Source of the DNA: CAVVDY01 sp963815775
GTDB taxonomy: Bacteria > Acidobacteriota > Terriglobia > Terriglobales > Acidobacteriaceae
Assembly: GCA_963815775.1 (NCBI GenBank)
Contig: CAWFIB010000027.1
Location: 86,228 to 150,227 of the forward strand
Length of the DNA: 64,000 nucleotides
Reading direction: 5' to 3'
The notes below the pieces were generated by a model. The model did no database searches. It was not told where the DNA came from and worked only from the letters and a program-made list of their open reading frames with translations. Made by a program: the position numbers and the translations under genes. Positions 16,882 through 24,739 of the stretch are shown here, in pieces. Numbering within the stretch: position 1 is the stretch's first letter; each line of letters begins with the position of its first letter.

Positions 16882-19317
16882 TTAATCCTCTCTCAGCGTG
16901 CGCATGGGATCGAGTTTCGCCGCGCGGCGCGCGGGCAGATAGCTGGCGAGCAGCACTGTCGCCGTTAGCAGGGCAGCGGTTGCGAGCAACGTCATGGGTT
17001 GGAACAGGCTGGTGGCGTAAAGCATGCTGGAGAGCACACGGCCCGCCACAAAGGTCGCTACCAGGCCGACGACCAGTCCGACCGCGGCCAGTTCGAGTCC
17101 ACGGCGCAAGACCAGTTGCAGCACATCCGAGCGTCCTGCCCCCAACGCCATGCGAATTCCCAGCTCCCGCAGCCGCATGTGAACTCCGTAGCTGATCACG
17201 CCGTAGAGTCCGAGCGCCGAAAGCAGCAACGCCAATCCTGCAAAGACGGACAGCAGCACCACGATGAAGCGGCGGCTGACCAGCGAGCTGTCGATGCGCC
17301 GTTCCATGGTTTCGAAGTCGTACACCGCCTGGTTGGAATCGACCTGGCGCACGGCGCTGCGAATGGCGTCGGCCATCGAATTTGGGTTGGCGCTGGTTCG
17401 CACCATCACTTCCAGTTGCCGTGTCGGCGACTGCGAGAAGGGCAGGTAATAGATACCCTCTTTGTTGTCCTGCTCCAGCGAGGCAATGCGGGCATGCTTT
17501 ACCAGTCCTACGATCGTAATTGGCTTATCGCGCTCCAGCATGATCTGCTTGCCAAGCGGATCCTGGCCCGGCCAGTAATCGCGCGCCAGCGTTTCATCAA
17601 TGACGGCGACCTTCTGGGTATTGGCCTGATCGGTCGAGGTGAAGAAACGTCCCTCAACCAGCGGAAGTTTCAACGTCGAGAAGTAGTCGGGAGTAATAAC
17701 CCGAATGTTGCCATGCGGGGGCGGTGAGTTCGGGGGCAGCACTTGGCCTACGATGACAAATGACGCTGACCCTCCGTTGACTGAGAAGGGGAAAGCATCG
17801 GCGATGGCGGCGTCGCTCACGCCAGCCTGGGCCTTTAACTGGGTCTCCAGTGCCTGCGCGAATGCGGCTTGTTGGGCATCTTCCTTGTAGCTGTCACGTG
17901 GCAGAGTGACGCTGGCGGACATTAAACCTTGAGGCTCGAATCCGACTTCCACCCGCTCCAATTGACTCAAGCTGCGTATCAGCAGGCCGGCGGAAACCAG
18001 CAGCAACATTGCCAGGCCGATTTCGCCAATGACCATCGACGAGCGCAGGCGCTGGCGAACTTTGCTTGCCGTCTCCGAGCGCCCACTCTCTTGTAGCGCC
18101 TGGAACCAGCGAATGTGCGTCATCTGGTACGCCGGGGCCACGCCGCAGAGAATGGCGCACACAACGCCCGCTGCGATGACGTAGAACAGCACGGGCAGGC
18201 TGATGTGCACATTGAGGTTGCGGACCAGGTTCGCCGGAGCCAGCATCAGCAGCAGCGGAATGGTGGTGTAGGCCAGCACCATTCCCAGCGCCACGCCGAA
18301 CAGCGAGAGCAGCGCGCTCTCGGTGAAGGCCTGCGCCAGAAGCTGACGGCGCCCGGCCCCAAGAGCGATGCGGATGGACGTCTCGCGCTGGCGGTCGGAG
18401 GCGCGGGCCAGTTGCAGGCCGGCGATGTTCGCGCACGCGATCAACAGAACGAGGATCACTGCTCCCAGCAGAACGGCCAGCGGTTTGCGCAGATCACCCG
18501 CGACAAACTCCAGTAGCGGCTCGGAGAACATGCCCCAGCCCGATACTTTGGCGTAGCTCTTCTCGCCTTCCGAGTTGGCATTCTCACGCGCCTTCATCGC
18601 CAGGTACTGGTTGACCTGATCGATGCTCACGCCGGGGCGCATGCGTGATACCACGAACAGATATTCGTTGTAGCGATAGTCATGGTCGTGCAGCCGTGCC
18701 GGCGGCAGAGCCAGAGGTGTCCACACCTCAGCCTGGTTGGGCCAGCCAAACTCCGGCCCCATCACGCCAATGACTTCATAGGCCTGCTGGTTCAGCGTAA
18801 TCTTGCGACCAACGATGTTCGGGTCGCCGCCGAAACGTTTTTTCCAGGTGGCATACGACAGGACTACAACATGATTGGCGTTGGGGACGTCTTCTTCCGC
18901 AACGAAGGTCCTTCCCAGAACAGGTTTGGCGAGAAACGCGTCAAAGAACTGCCACGACACGGCCGCATTCACCAGCCGCTCCGGGTTTCGCCCTTCCTGC
19001 AGATAGGAGAGGTTGTTGACCGTCATGGCCGCGGTCGCGGACAGGAACTGCTTACCTGCCTCGGCATCGGCGAAATCGGGCGGCGACATACCGATGTTGC
19101 CCAACTGTGCCGGGGTCCCGTAATGGGCGCGCACCGCTAACATGCGGTCGGGATTGGGCACGCCCGTTGGATTGAGCAGCACCGCATTCATCACGCTGAA
19201 CACGGCAACATTCGCGCCGATGCCGAACGCCAGCGTCAGCACCGCGGTGATGGCAAACCCGCGCGAGTGGTTCAGTTGGCGGAACGCATAGCGCAAATGC
19301 TGAGCTAACCAAGACAT
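16882..19317 (-). CDS. ADOP-type MacB/FtsX permease (811 aa)
   Basis: Second ADOP-type permease, same domain order as its downstream neighbour but clearly diverged from it, so an old duplication rather than a recent copy. N-terminal helix AVLTLAFGIGANVAVFSVMNAVLL, two MacB core domains, two FtsX blocks, C-terminus LDPMRTLRED. The ATG at 19317 is preferred because GAGG lies seven bases upstream; a GTG at 19320, overlapping the ATPase stop, is the alternative. Confidence 0.9.
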   Translation of the reverse strand: MSWLAQHLRYAFRQLNHSRGFAITAVLTLAFGIGANVAVFSVMNAVLLNPTGVPNPDRMLAVRAHYGTPAQLGNIGMSPPDFADAEAGKQFLSATAAMTVNNLSYLQEGRNPERLVNAAVSWQFFDAFLAKPVLGRTFVAEEDVPNANHVVVLSYATWKKRFGGDPNIVGRKITLNQQAYEVIGVMGPEFGWPNQAEVWTPLALPPARLHDHDYRYNEYLFVVSRMRPGVSIDQVNQYLAMKARENANSEGEKSYAKVSGWGMFSEPLLEFVAGDLRKPLAVLLGAVILVLLIACANIAGLQLARASDRQRETSIRIALGAGRRQLLAQAFTESALLSLFGVALGMVLAYTTIPLLLMLAPANLVRNLNVHISLPVLFYVIAAGVVCAILCGVAPAYQMTHIRWFQALQESGRSETASKVRQRLRSSMVIGEIGLAMLLLVSAGLLIRSLSQLERVEVGFEPQGLMSASVTLPRDSYKEDAQQAAFAQALETQLKAQAGVSDAAIADAFPFSVNGGSASFVIVGQVLPPNSPPPHGNIRVITPDYFSTLKLPLVEGRFFTSTDQANTQKVAVIDETLARDYWPGQDPLGKQIMLERDKPITIVGLVKHARIASLEQDNKEGIYYLPFSQSPTRQLEVMVRTSANPNSMADAIRSAVRQVDSNQAVYDFETMERRIDSSLVSRRFIVVLLSVFAGLALLLSALGLYGVISYGVHMRLRELGIRMALGAGRSDVLQLVLRRGLELAAVGLVVGLVATFVAGRVLSSMLYATSLFQPMTLLATAALLTATVLLASYLPARRAAKLDPMRTLRED

Positions 19318-19319
19318 CA

Positions 19320-20036
19320 CTACACCTCTTGCACCAGCTTCTTCAGTTCCTCTTCACCCACCACCTTGCCGTCAAACAGGTGCACCTCACGTTCGGCGTG
19401 CGCGGCAAAGCGGGGATCGTGGGTCACCATGCAGATGGTTGCGCCTTCGCGGTGAAGGTTCTGCAGCAACTCCATCACCGCTTCGCCATTGCGGGAATCG
19501 AGGTTGCCGGTAGGCTCGTCCGCCAGCAGGATCGACGGCTTGCCTGCCAACGCGCGTGCCACCGCCACGCGCTGCTGCTGACCGCCGGAAAGCTGCGAGG
19601 GATAGTGCCGCAGCCGGTGCGCCATGCCGACCTTCTCCAGCGACTCCATGACCCGCTGCTTGCGGTCGGCGCTCGACATGCGCTGGCGATAGGTCAGCGG
19701 CAGCTCGACGTTCTCATAGACCGTGAGATCGCCGATCAGGTTAAAACTCTGGAAGATGAAGCCGATCTCCTGATTGCGAATGCGCGAGCGCTCGGCAAAA
19801 TCCAGGTTTGCTACCGGCTTGCTGCTCAGCGTGTAGCTGCCGCTGGTGGGTGTGTCGAGCAGCCCGATGATCGACAGCAGCGTGGACTTGCCACAGCCCG
19901 ACGGCCCCGACATGGCCACGTACTCGCCGCGATTGATGGTCAGGTGGACGCCGGAAAGCGCATGCGTCTCGATCTCATCGGTGTAGAAGACCTTCGTCAG
20001 ATCTTCAATGTGGATCAGGGTCTGGCCATTATTCAT
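19320..20036 (-). CDS. MacB-type ABC transporter ATPase
   Basis: ATPase of 238 residues for the ADOP efflux complex. Walker A GPSGCGKST, signature LSGGQQQRV, Walker B ILLADEPTGNLD, switch VTHDP. The start at 20036 (MNNGQTLIHIEDLTKVF) has GAGAGG upstream; an in-frame ATG at 20078 overlaps the adaptor gene by 8 bases and has no clear SD. Its stop abuts the start of the first ADOP permease. Confidence 0.92.
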   Translation of the reverse strand: MNNGQTLIHIEDLTKVFYTDEIETHALSGVHLTINRGEYVAMSGPSGCGKSTLLSIIGLLDTPTSGSYTLSSKPVANLDFAERSRIRNQEIGFIFQSFNLIGDLTVYENVELPLTYRQRMSSADRKQRVMESLEKVGMAHRLRHYPSQLSGGQQQRVAVARALAGKPSILLADEPTGNLDSRNGEAVMELLQNLHREGATICMVTHDPRFAAHAEREVHLFDGKVVGEEELKKLVQEV

Positions 20037-20070
20037 GTGCTTTGCCTCTCTGGAAAAATCTTGGTCTCTG

Positions 20071-21330
20071 TTACTCAAGCCGAATGCGATCCGTATTGTC
20101 CCAGCGCGACATGTCCGACAGGATCACGGTGTCGCCTTGGTTGAGCCCTTCGAGAACCTGGATCGCGTTCACCGACGCGCGCCCGACTTTCACCGGAACT
20201 CGCGTGGCGTACTCTCCCGAAGGATCAAGCTTGAACAGGCTGATGGTGCTGTTCTCCTGTCCAAAAGCGGGACGTCCGACATAGAGCACGTTGTCCAGTT
20301 TTTCGAGATCGATCGTGCCGTCCACGCTCAAATCCGGCCGCGCACCTTTGGGAAGCTCACCAGTGATACGCACATCTACGGTTACAGTTCCGTTCTGCAC
20401 CGCCGGATCGACGCGCATGACCGTGCCGGAGACGACGCCGTTATGAGTATCGATGGTTGCCGGCTCGTTGATCTGTACGTCGCGGGCCTGCGTCTCGGGA
20501 ATCTTCAGCGACGCGATCAGGTGATCGGGCTGCACCACTTTCGCCAGCATGGTGCCGGGCTGCACGTGCTGACCTACCTGGAGCGGCATGTCGACCAGCA
20601 CCCCGGGGATGCCGGCGCGCACGTTAAGGTCGTCAAGCTGCTTCTGCTTCAGCTCGGCCAGCGTCCGCATCTGGTCAACCTTGGCTTCCTGCACGGCAAG
20701 CTGCGACCGAATCGCCTGCTGGTTGATTGTCAGGCGCTCTTTCTCGATGTCGTTGCGGGTGTTGAGTTCGTTGGCTTTACCACTGGAAGCTTTGTAGGCC
20801 AATCCGGAGATCACGCCCAGGTTGTACAGTTCTTTGTCAGTCTCGGCCTGTAGTTCGGCTTGCGAGTAGTCGGCACTGACGGTCGCTGCGCCTGCCTTCT
20901 GAGTCATCAGGTCGCTGTCGAGCTTGACGCGCAGGCTCTTCAATTCGGCTTCAGCCGCTTTCAGTTGCAGCTCGGCATCAACGGCGGCCTGTTCCGTCTG
21001 CGGGTTGCTCATCTGCAGCAGCACGGTGTCCGGCTTCACTTCCGTGCCAGGCAGCACGAGAATGCGCACGACGGTAGCTTCCGTTTCAGCGGGAATCTGG
21101 CGCACGTCTTCAGGACTCGGCACCAGGGTGCCTAGGCCGCGCACTTGTCGCAGCATGGAGCCACGCTTTACGGTGTCAGTCCAGACGGTGCTTCGTTCTA
21201 CGGTGGGAGCGGCGGGCTTAAGCCGCGAAACTCCGACGAATGCGGCGACAGCGAGAACGACCGCGACTATGGCAATCAGCGCCTGCTTGCGACGCTTTTG
21301 CTTCTTAAACTCGGGGCGAGCGATGTCCAT
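20071..21330 (-). CDS. HlyD/MacA-like periplasmic adaptor
   Basis: Periplasmic adaptor (419 residues) bridging permease and outer-membrane channel. One transmembrane helix (about 17-35, ALIAIVAVVLAVAAFVGV) is followed by a lipoyl/barrel-sandwich hybrid domain split by a long coiled coil, then beta-barrel domains. The ATG at 21330 (MDIARPEFKKQKRRK) matches the N-terminus I associate with this subfamily. A TTG at 21360 in the same frame could add ten residues; neither start has a strong SD. First gene of the eight-gene operon. Confidence 0.88.
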   Translation of the reverse strand: MDIARPEFKKQKRRKQALIAIVAVVLAVAAFVGVSRLKPAAPTVERSTVWTDTVKRGSMLRQVRGLGTLVPSPEDVRQIPAETEATVVRILVLPGTEVKPDTVLLQMSNPQTEQAAVDAELQLKAAEAELKSLRVKLDSDLMTQKAGAATVSADYSQAELQAETDKELYNLGVISGLAYKASSGKANELNTRNDIEKERLTINQQAIRSQLAVQEAKVDQMRTLAELKQKQLDDLNVRAGIPGVLVDMPLQVGQHVQPGTMLAKVVQPDHLIASLKIPETQARDVQINEPATIDTHNGVVSGTVMRVDPAVQNGTVTVDVRITGELPKGARPDLSVDGTIDLEKLDNVLYVGRPAFGQENSTISLFKLDPSGEYATRVPVKVGRASVNAIQVLEGLNQGDTVILSDMSRWDNTDRIRLE

Positions 21331-21366
21331 CGCCGAGAGTAAGTGCAGTTGGGGTTCCAACCATCA

Positions 21367-21384
21367 GCCTTGCCATGGCGAGGC
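21367..21384. promoter_or_regulatory. near-perfect palindrome before efflux operon
   Basis: GCCTTGCC-AT-GGCGAGGC is an inverted repeat with 7 of 8 pairs, between the sigma-54-like site and the first start codon. It may be an operator or an RNA hairpin in the leader. Confidence 0.3.
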
Positions 21385-21421
21385 AAGTTCCTACTATTCA
21401 GGAAGTTGCAGGCGGCCGCAG

Positions 21422-21437
21422 CGCAACCACCCGACCA
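21422..21437 (-). promoter_or_regulatory. candidate sigma-54 promoter
   Basis: The minus strand reads TGGTCGGGTGGTTGCG: GG and GC with the required ten-base spacing, plus a full TTGC at -12. The -24 box deviates from TGGCACG at three positions. It lies about 90 bases upstream of the adaptor start, in front of an operon that encodes a sigma-54 activator. By eye only. Confidence 0.4.
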
Positions 21438-21565
21438 GGGATGTTCTCTTCGTTGATGAAGGCGTCCATTTCCGGACGGTAGAAGTGTGGCCAGGCGACC
21501 GTGTCCGACAGACGTGATTCTTCTCCGTGTCTGCTTGCCTCTGTGCTCAACCCGGGGCCGCTGGT

Positions 21566-23848
21566 CTACTTTCCCGCGGCCATCTTGTCGAGTTCGGTTG
21601 CTACCTGCTCAACAAACACTGCTTCGTCGTTCACCGCTTTCGCAACTTTCGGCACTTCCGCTTCGGCCAGCTTGTAGTCCTTCAACTCGATGCTCTCGCG
21701 GATTCCAGACATGGTCTTCGGCCCGTATCCGGTGTAGAGCCCGGGAGCATAAAGCATGTGCTTGTAATACGGACGGGTTGGCAGGCCGTCGGGATCGAGC
21801 AATTGCTGCTCCGCTTTCAGCAGCTTGTCGTTCAATGCTGTCAGTTCGGATGGATCCAGGTTCGCCTTCATGGCCGCGCCCAGAGCCTTGTTGTAGTGTT
21901 CTCCGGATTTCGCCAGCGCGGTAGCGGCATTCTGCAAAGGAGCGAAGTTGATGAAGGGCGGCACTGCTTCCTGCTTGGGAGGGACCTCGGGCCGCCGCGG
22001 ATCATTGATCGCGTGGTAGACGCCGTCTTCCAATTCGCGATTCTGTTCCGTGACCTTCCCCTGTTTCTGCTTCAGCAACTCCTGCACCTCTTTCAGGTAC
22101 TGGTTGACGGCATCGGAAAGATTGCTGAAGCGATAGGGAAGCACGTCAGCGTCCGCCAGGCGCATCGCGGTCAGGCCCACCGTCTGTGCCAGCGCCTTGC
22201 CGTACACGAAGTCGTTGTCGGAAAAATGGGTGTACCAGTAAAAGTCGTCGTAGATGGAGTGGTAGATTCCCTCGCGATCCTCCCCGCCATAGCCCAGATT
22301 GAGCGACGGAACCCCGAGGTGATGCTCGAAGACGGTGTAGTCGGTCCCCGAACCCAGTGGCTCCAGCTTCCAATCAGCGCGATTGCGGATGGCCTCGCGC
22401 TCTTTATCATCTTTTGCGTTGTGAATGCGATAGTCTTCCGACCGCTGCCACACCGAGATGCCTGCCTCAGGGTCCTGCACGTCGCGCGCTACGCCATTCA
22501 CCAGCGCCTCCAGCGAATGCGCGCCCTCGGCATACAGGAATCCGCGGCCGTTGCCGTCAGTATTGATGTACGCGACTGCGTGTTGCTGAAGCTCGGCAGC
22601 GTGAGCCTCGGCCCATTCGGTGGAGCCCAGCAGCATCGGCTCTTCGCCGTCCCATGCGGCATAGATGATGGTCCGCTTGGGCTGCCAGCCCTGCTGGTGA
22701 ATCTCGCCCAAGGCCCGAGCTTCCTCGAGTAGAGAGACTTGGCCGGAAACTGGATCGGCCGCCCCATTCACCCAGGCATCGTGATGATTGCCGCGCACCA
22801 CCCATTCTTCCGGCTCACTCGATCCCTGCATCCGGGCGATGACGTCATATACCGGGCGCAACTTCCAATCAAACGTCACGGCCAGATGCACTTTCGTTTC
22901 GCCAGGTCCAACGTGATAGGTAATGGGCAACGCTCCGCGCCAGGACTGTGGCGCCACGGGTCCAGTCAGTGCTTTCAGCAGAGGCTCGGCATCGCCATAG
23001 GAGATGGGCAGCGTGGGAATCGGCGCCAGGTTCTTCGCGTCCTTGATGTCGAGCCGCTTGGCGTCTTTGGTTGCGCCCACGCCCGGCGTCAGCGGATCAC
23101 CGGGATAGGAGTGCGGGAAGTCCATGACGCTCCCGCGCTGCACACCTTGCGTAGGTCGCATGGGACCTTCGGGAAAGGTGCGTTCATCAGCGTAGCCGTC
23201 GTCGGCCGGATCGGAATAGATGATGCAGCCGATGGCGCCGTGTTCCCAGGCAACGCGGGGCTTAACTCCGCGCCACGAGTGGCCATACTTGGCGATGACG
23301 ATTGCACCTTTGACGGAAACGCCCAGCCGGTCGAGCTCTTCGTAATCGGCGGGTACGCCGTAATTGACGAATACCAGCGGTGCCGTGACATCGCCGTCCG
23401 GCGAGTATGCGTTGTAGGTTGGTAGCTGCTCGTTCTTCTGGTTGCTGGTTGGATCCACCGCGACTGCCGGCTCCTCCAGCTTCGCTGTGTACTGCGTCGG
23501 CGCAGTCATCTGCAGCAGTCGGCTCTTCGGCGTGGGGAAGAGCACGTCGAACTGCTCAATCTTGGCGTCCCATCCCCAGGACTGTAGTTTTGCCAGGATC
23601 CACTCCGCGTTCTCTTTGTCGTACGGCGACCCCACATGATGTGGATATGCGCTGAGGTGCTGCATGTATTCGCGCAGCAGCTTGGGATCAGGAATGCTCC
23701 TGAACTTGTCTTCCCACTGGCGCTCCTGCGCACTCGAGGTGGCAGTAAATCCCAGTAAAGGCTGGTTGGACGCGCTTTGCGCAACCTCTGCCCAAGTGGG
23801 GGAGAGGGATGATCCGATGATTAGGACGACTGCCAGTAGACGACGCAT
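21566..23848 (-). CDS. secreted M28 metallopeptidase (PSMA-like)
   Basis: Zinc carboxy/aminopeptidase of the M28B (glutamate carboxypeptidase II / transferrin-receptor-like) family, 760 residues with a signal peptide ending SLSPTWA. Order: N-terminal segment, protease-associated domain (around VSVKGAIVIAKYGHSWRGVK), M28 catalytic domain, and a C-terminal dimerisation domain. Metal and catalytic residues are visible: GNHHDAWVNGAADPVSG (His, Asp), AAWDGEEPMLLGS (catalytic Glu), INTDGN (Asp) and HSIYDDF (His). It likely digests short peptides outside the inner membrane. It lies upstream of the efflux operon on the same strand but is separated from it by more than 200 bases. Confidence 0.92.
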   Translation of the reverse strand: MRRLLAVVLIIGSSLSPTWAEVAQSASNQPLLGFTATSSAQERQWEDKFRSIPDPKLLREYMQHLSAYPHHVGSPYDKENAEWILAKLQSWGWDAKIEQFDVLFPTPKSRLLQMTAPTQYTAKLEEPAVAVDPTSNQKNEQLPTYNAYSPDGDVTAPLVFVNYGVPADYEELDRLGVSVKGAIVIAKYGHSWRGVKPRVAWEHGAIGCIIYSDPADDGYADERTFPEGPMRPTQGVQRGSVMDFPHSYPGDPLTPGVGATKDAKRLDIKDAKNLAPIPTLPISYGDAEPLLKALTGPVAPQSWRGALPITYHVGPGETKVHLAVTFDWKLRPVYDVIARMQGSSEPEEWVVRGNHHDAWVNGAADPVSGQVSLLEEARALGEIHQQGWQPKRTIIYAAWDGEEPMLLGSTEWAEAHAAELQQHAVAYINTDGNGRGFLYAEGAHSLEALVNGVARDVQDPEAGISVWQRSEDYRIHNAKDDKEREAIRNRADWKLEPLGSGTDYTVFEHHLGVPSLNLGYGGEDREGIYHSIYDDFYWYTHFSDNDFVYGKALAQTVGLTAMRLADADVLPYRFSNLSDAVNQYLKEVQELLKQKQGKVTEQNRELEDGVYHAINDPRRPEVPPKQEAVPPFINFAPLQNAATALAKSGEHYNKALGAAMKANLDPSELTALNDKLLKAEQQLLDPDGLPTRPYYKHMLYAPGLYTGYGPKTMSGIRESIELKDYKLAEAEVPKVAKAVNDEAVFVEQVATELDKMAAGK

Positions 23849-23928
23849 CCGAGCCTCCTGTACGAAAACACGTAGCTTACATCAATGCATAAAGAAGGTC
23901 GAACCGAGCGCTGCAAGTTGAAACACGA

Positions 23929-24342
23929 CTATGAACTGCGAAATAGGGCATGAGAGCCTTCTTGCTGGAAATGCCGATCATTGGTCAGAGCGTCGCTAAT
24001 GGACTCGCGACGCATTGTCTGCATGGAAATGCAATCCGTAAGACTGTAACCTTTGTCCGGTCTTGCCCGATAGAGTTCCAGACCTGCGAGAAACGAGTTC
24101 CGTGTCGGTGGGGTAACACGGACACCTGCAGCGCTGAGAAGATCCTGGACCGCCGCAGCAGCCGCCACGCGCAATTGGGAACCAGCGGCGCAGAAGGCCA
24201 GAAACTCTGTCAGGACTTCGTCTGTGGTGACGATGAGCGTAGAGCCTAAGCTCTGCGAAACACCTAGCACTCGCGGGTGATCTTTATCCCGAGGATTCGC
24301 CAACGCGATCCAGTAGAACGTATCAGCAAAGGCAAGTTTCAC
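23929..24342 (-). CDS. PIN-domain toxin (VapC-like)
   Basis: Predicted RNase toxin of 137 residues. Acidic PIN residues are at D7 (FADTFYW), E46 (LTEF), D103 (LTDC) and D122 (TNDRHF), so the active site looks intact. It overlaps the stop of the upstream antitoxin gene by 4 bases (ATGA), as usual for type II pairs. Confidence 0.88.
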   Translation of the reverse strand: MKLAFADTFYWIALANPRDKDHPRVLGVSQSLGSTLIVTTDEVLTEFLAFCAAGSQLRVAAAAAVQDLLSAAGVRVTPPTRNSFLAGLELYRARPDKGYSLTDCISMQTMRRESISDALTNDRHFQQEGSHALFRSS

Positions 24343-24617
24343 TGATTTCGCTTTGGGGAGCCATAGAGATAATGATCGTGTTCGCTCGCTCCGTCCAGCG
24401 GGAGCTTTTCGAAGACCTCTGACGGAACCGAGTTCATTCGCTCGGAGATGATTGCCCAGACCGGGCGGCGTGACGATTCGTTCGAAGAGACGACGCGCGC
24501 CTGAGCGTACTCTTCGGCGAGACGCTGCAGCAAGTCATCAACGCTTATACCTTCTTCCGCCGCCCGCGCTTGTAACGCGGCAGCCTGCTCGTCGGACAGC
24601 TTGATCGTCACGGTCAT
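24339..24617 (-). CDS. antitoxin of PIN toxin pair
   Basis: Small protein of about 92 residues starting MTVTIKLSDEQAAALQ, a ribbon-helix-helix-like N-terminus, followed by ISVDDLLQRLAEEY and a disordered C-terminal tail that would wrap the toxin. A longer start at 24659 (MPSALIL) is possible but starts within the candidate operator. Co-translated with the PIN toxin. Confidence 0.75.
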   Translation of the reverse strand: MTVTIKLSDEQAAALQARAAEEGISVDDLLQRLAEEYAQARVVSSNESSRRPVWAIISERMNSVPSEVFEKLPLDGASEHDHYLYGSPKRNQ

Positions 24618-24651
24618 AGCGGGTTCCACTGATAGTTCAAGAATAAGCGCG

Positions 24652-24670
24652 GATGGCATGATGTGTCATC
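24652..24670. promoter_or_regulatory. candidate operator of toxin-antitoxin pair
   Basis: GATGGCA-TGATG-TGTCATC is an inverted repeat with 6 of 7 pairs, 34 bases before the antitoxin start. Antitoxins of this type usually bind such sites and repress their own operon. Confidence 0.3.
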
Positions 24671-24739
24671 GCGGAATTCAGTCAATGCCACAAAATGTGA
24701 AAGGGCCGCCAGTCCGTTCATTCCGGCAGCCCCACCAAT

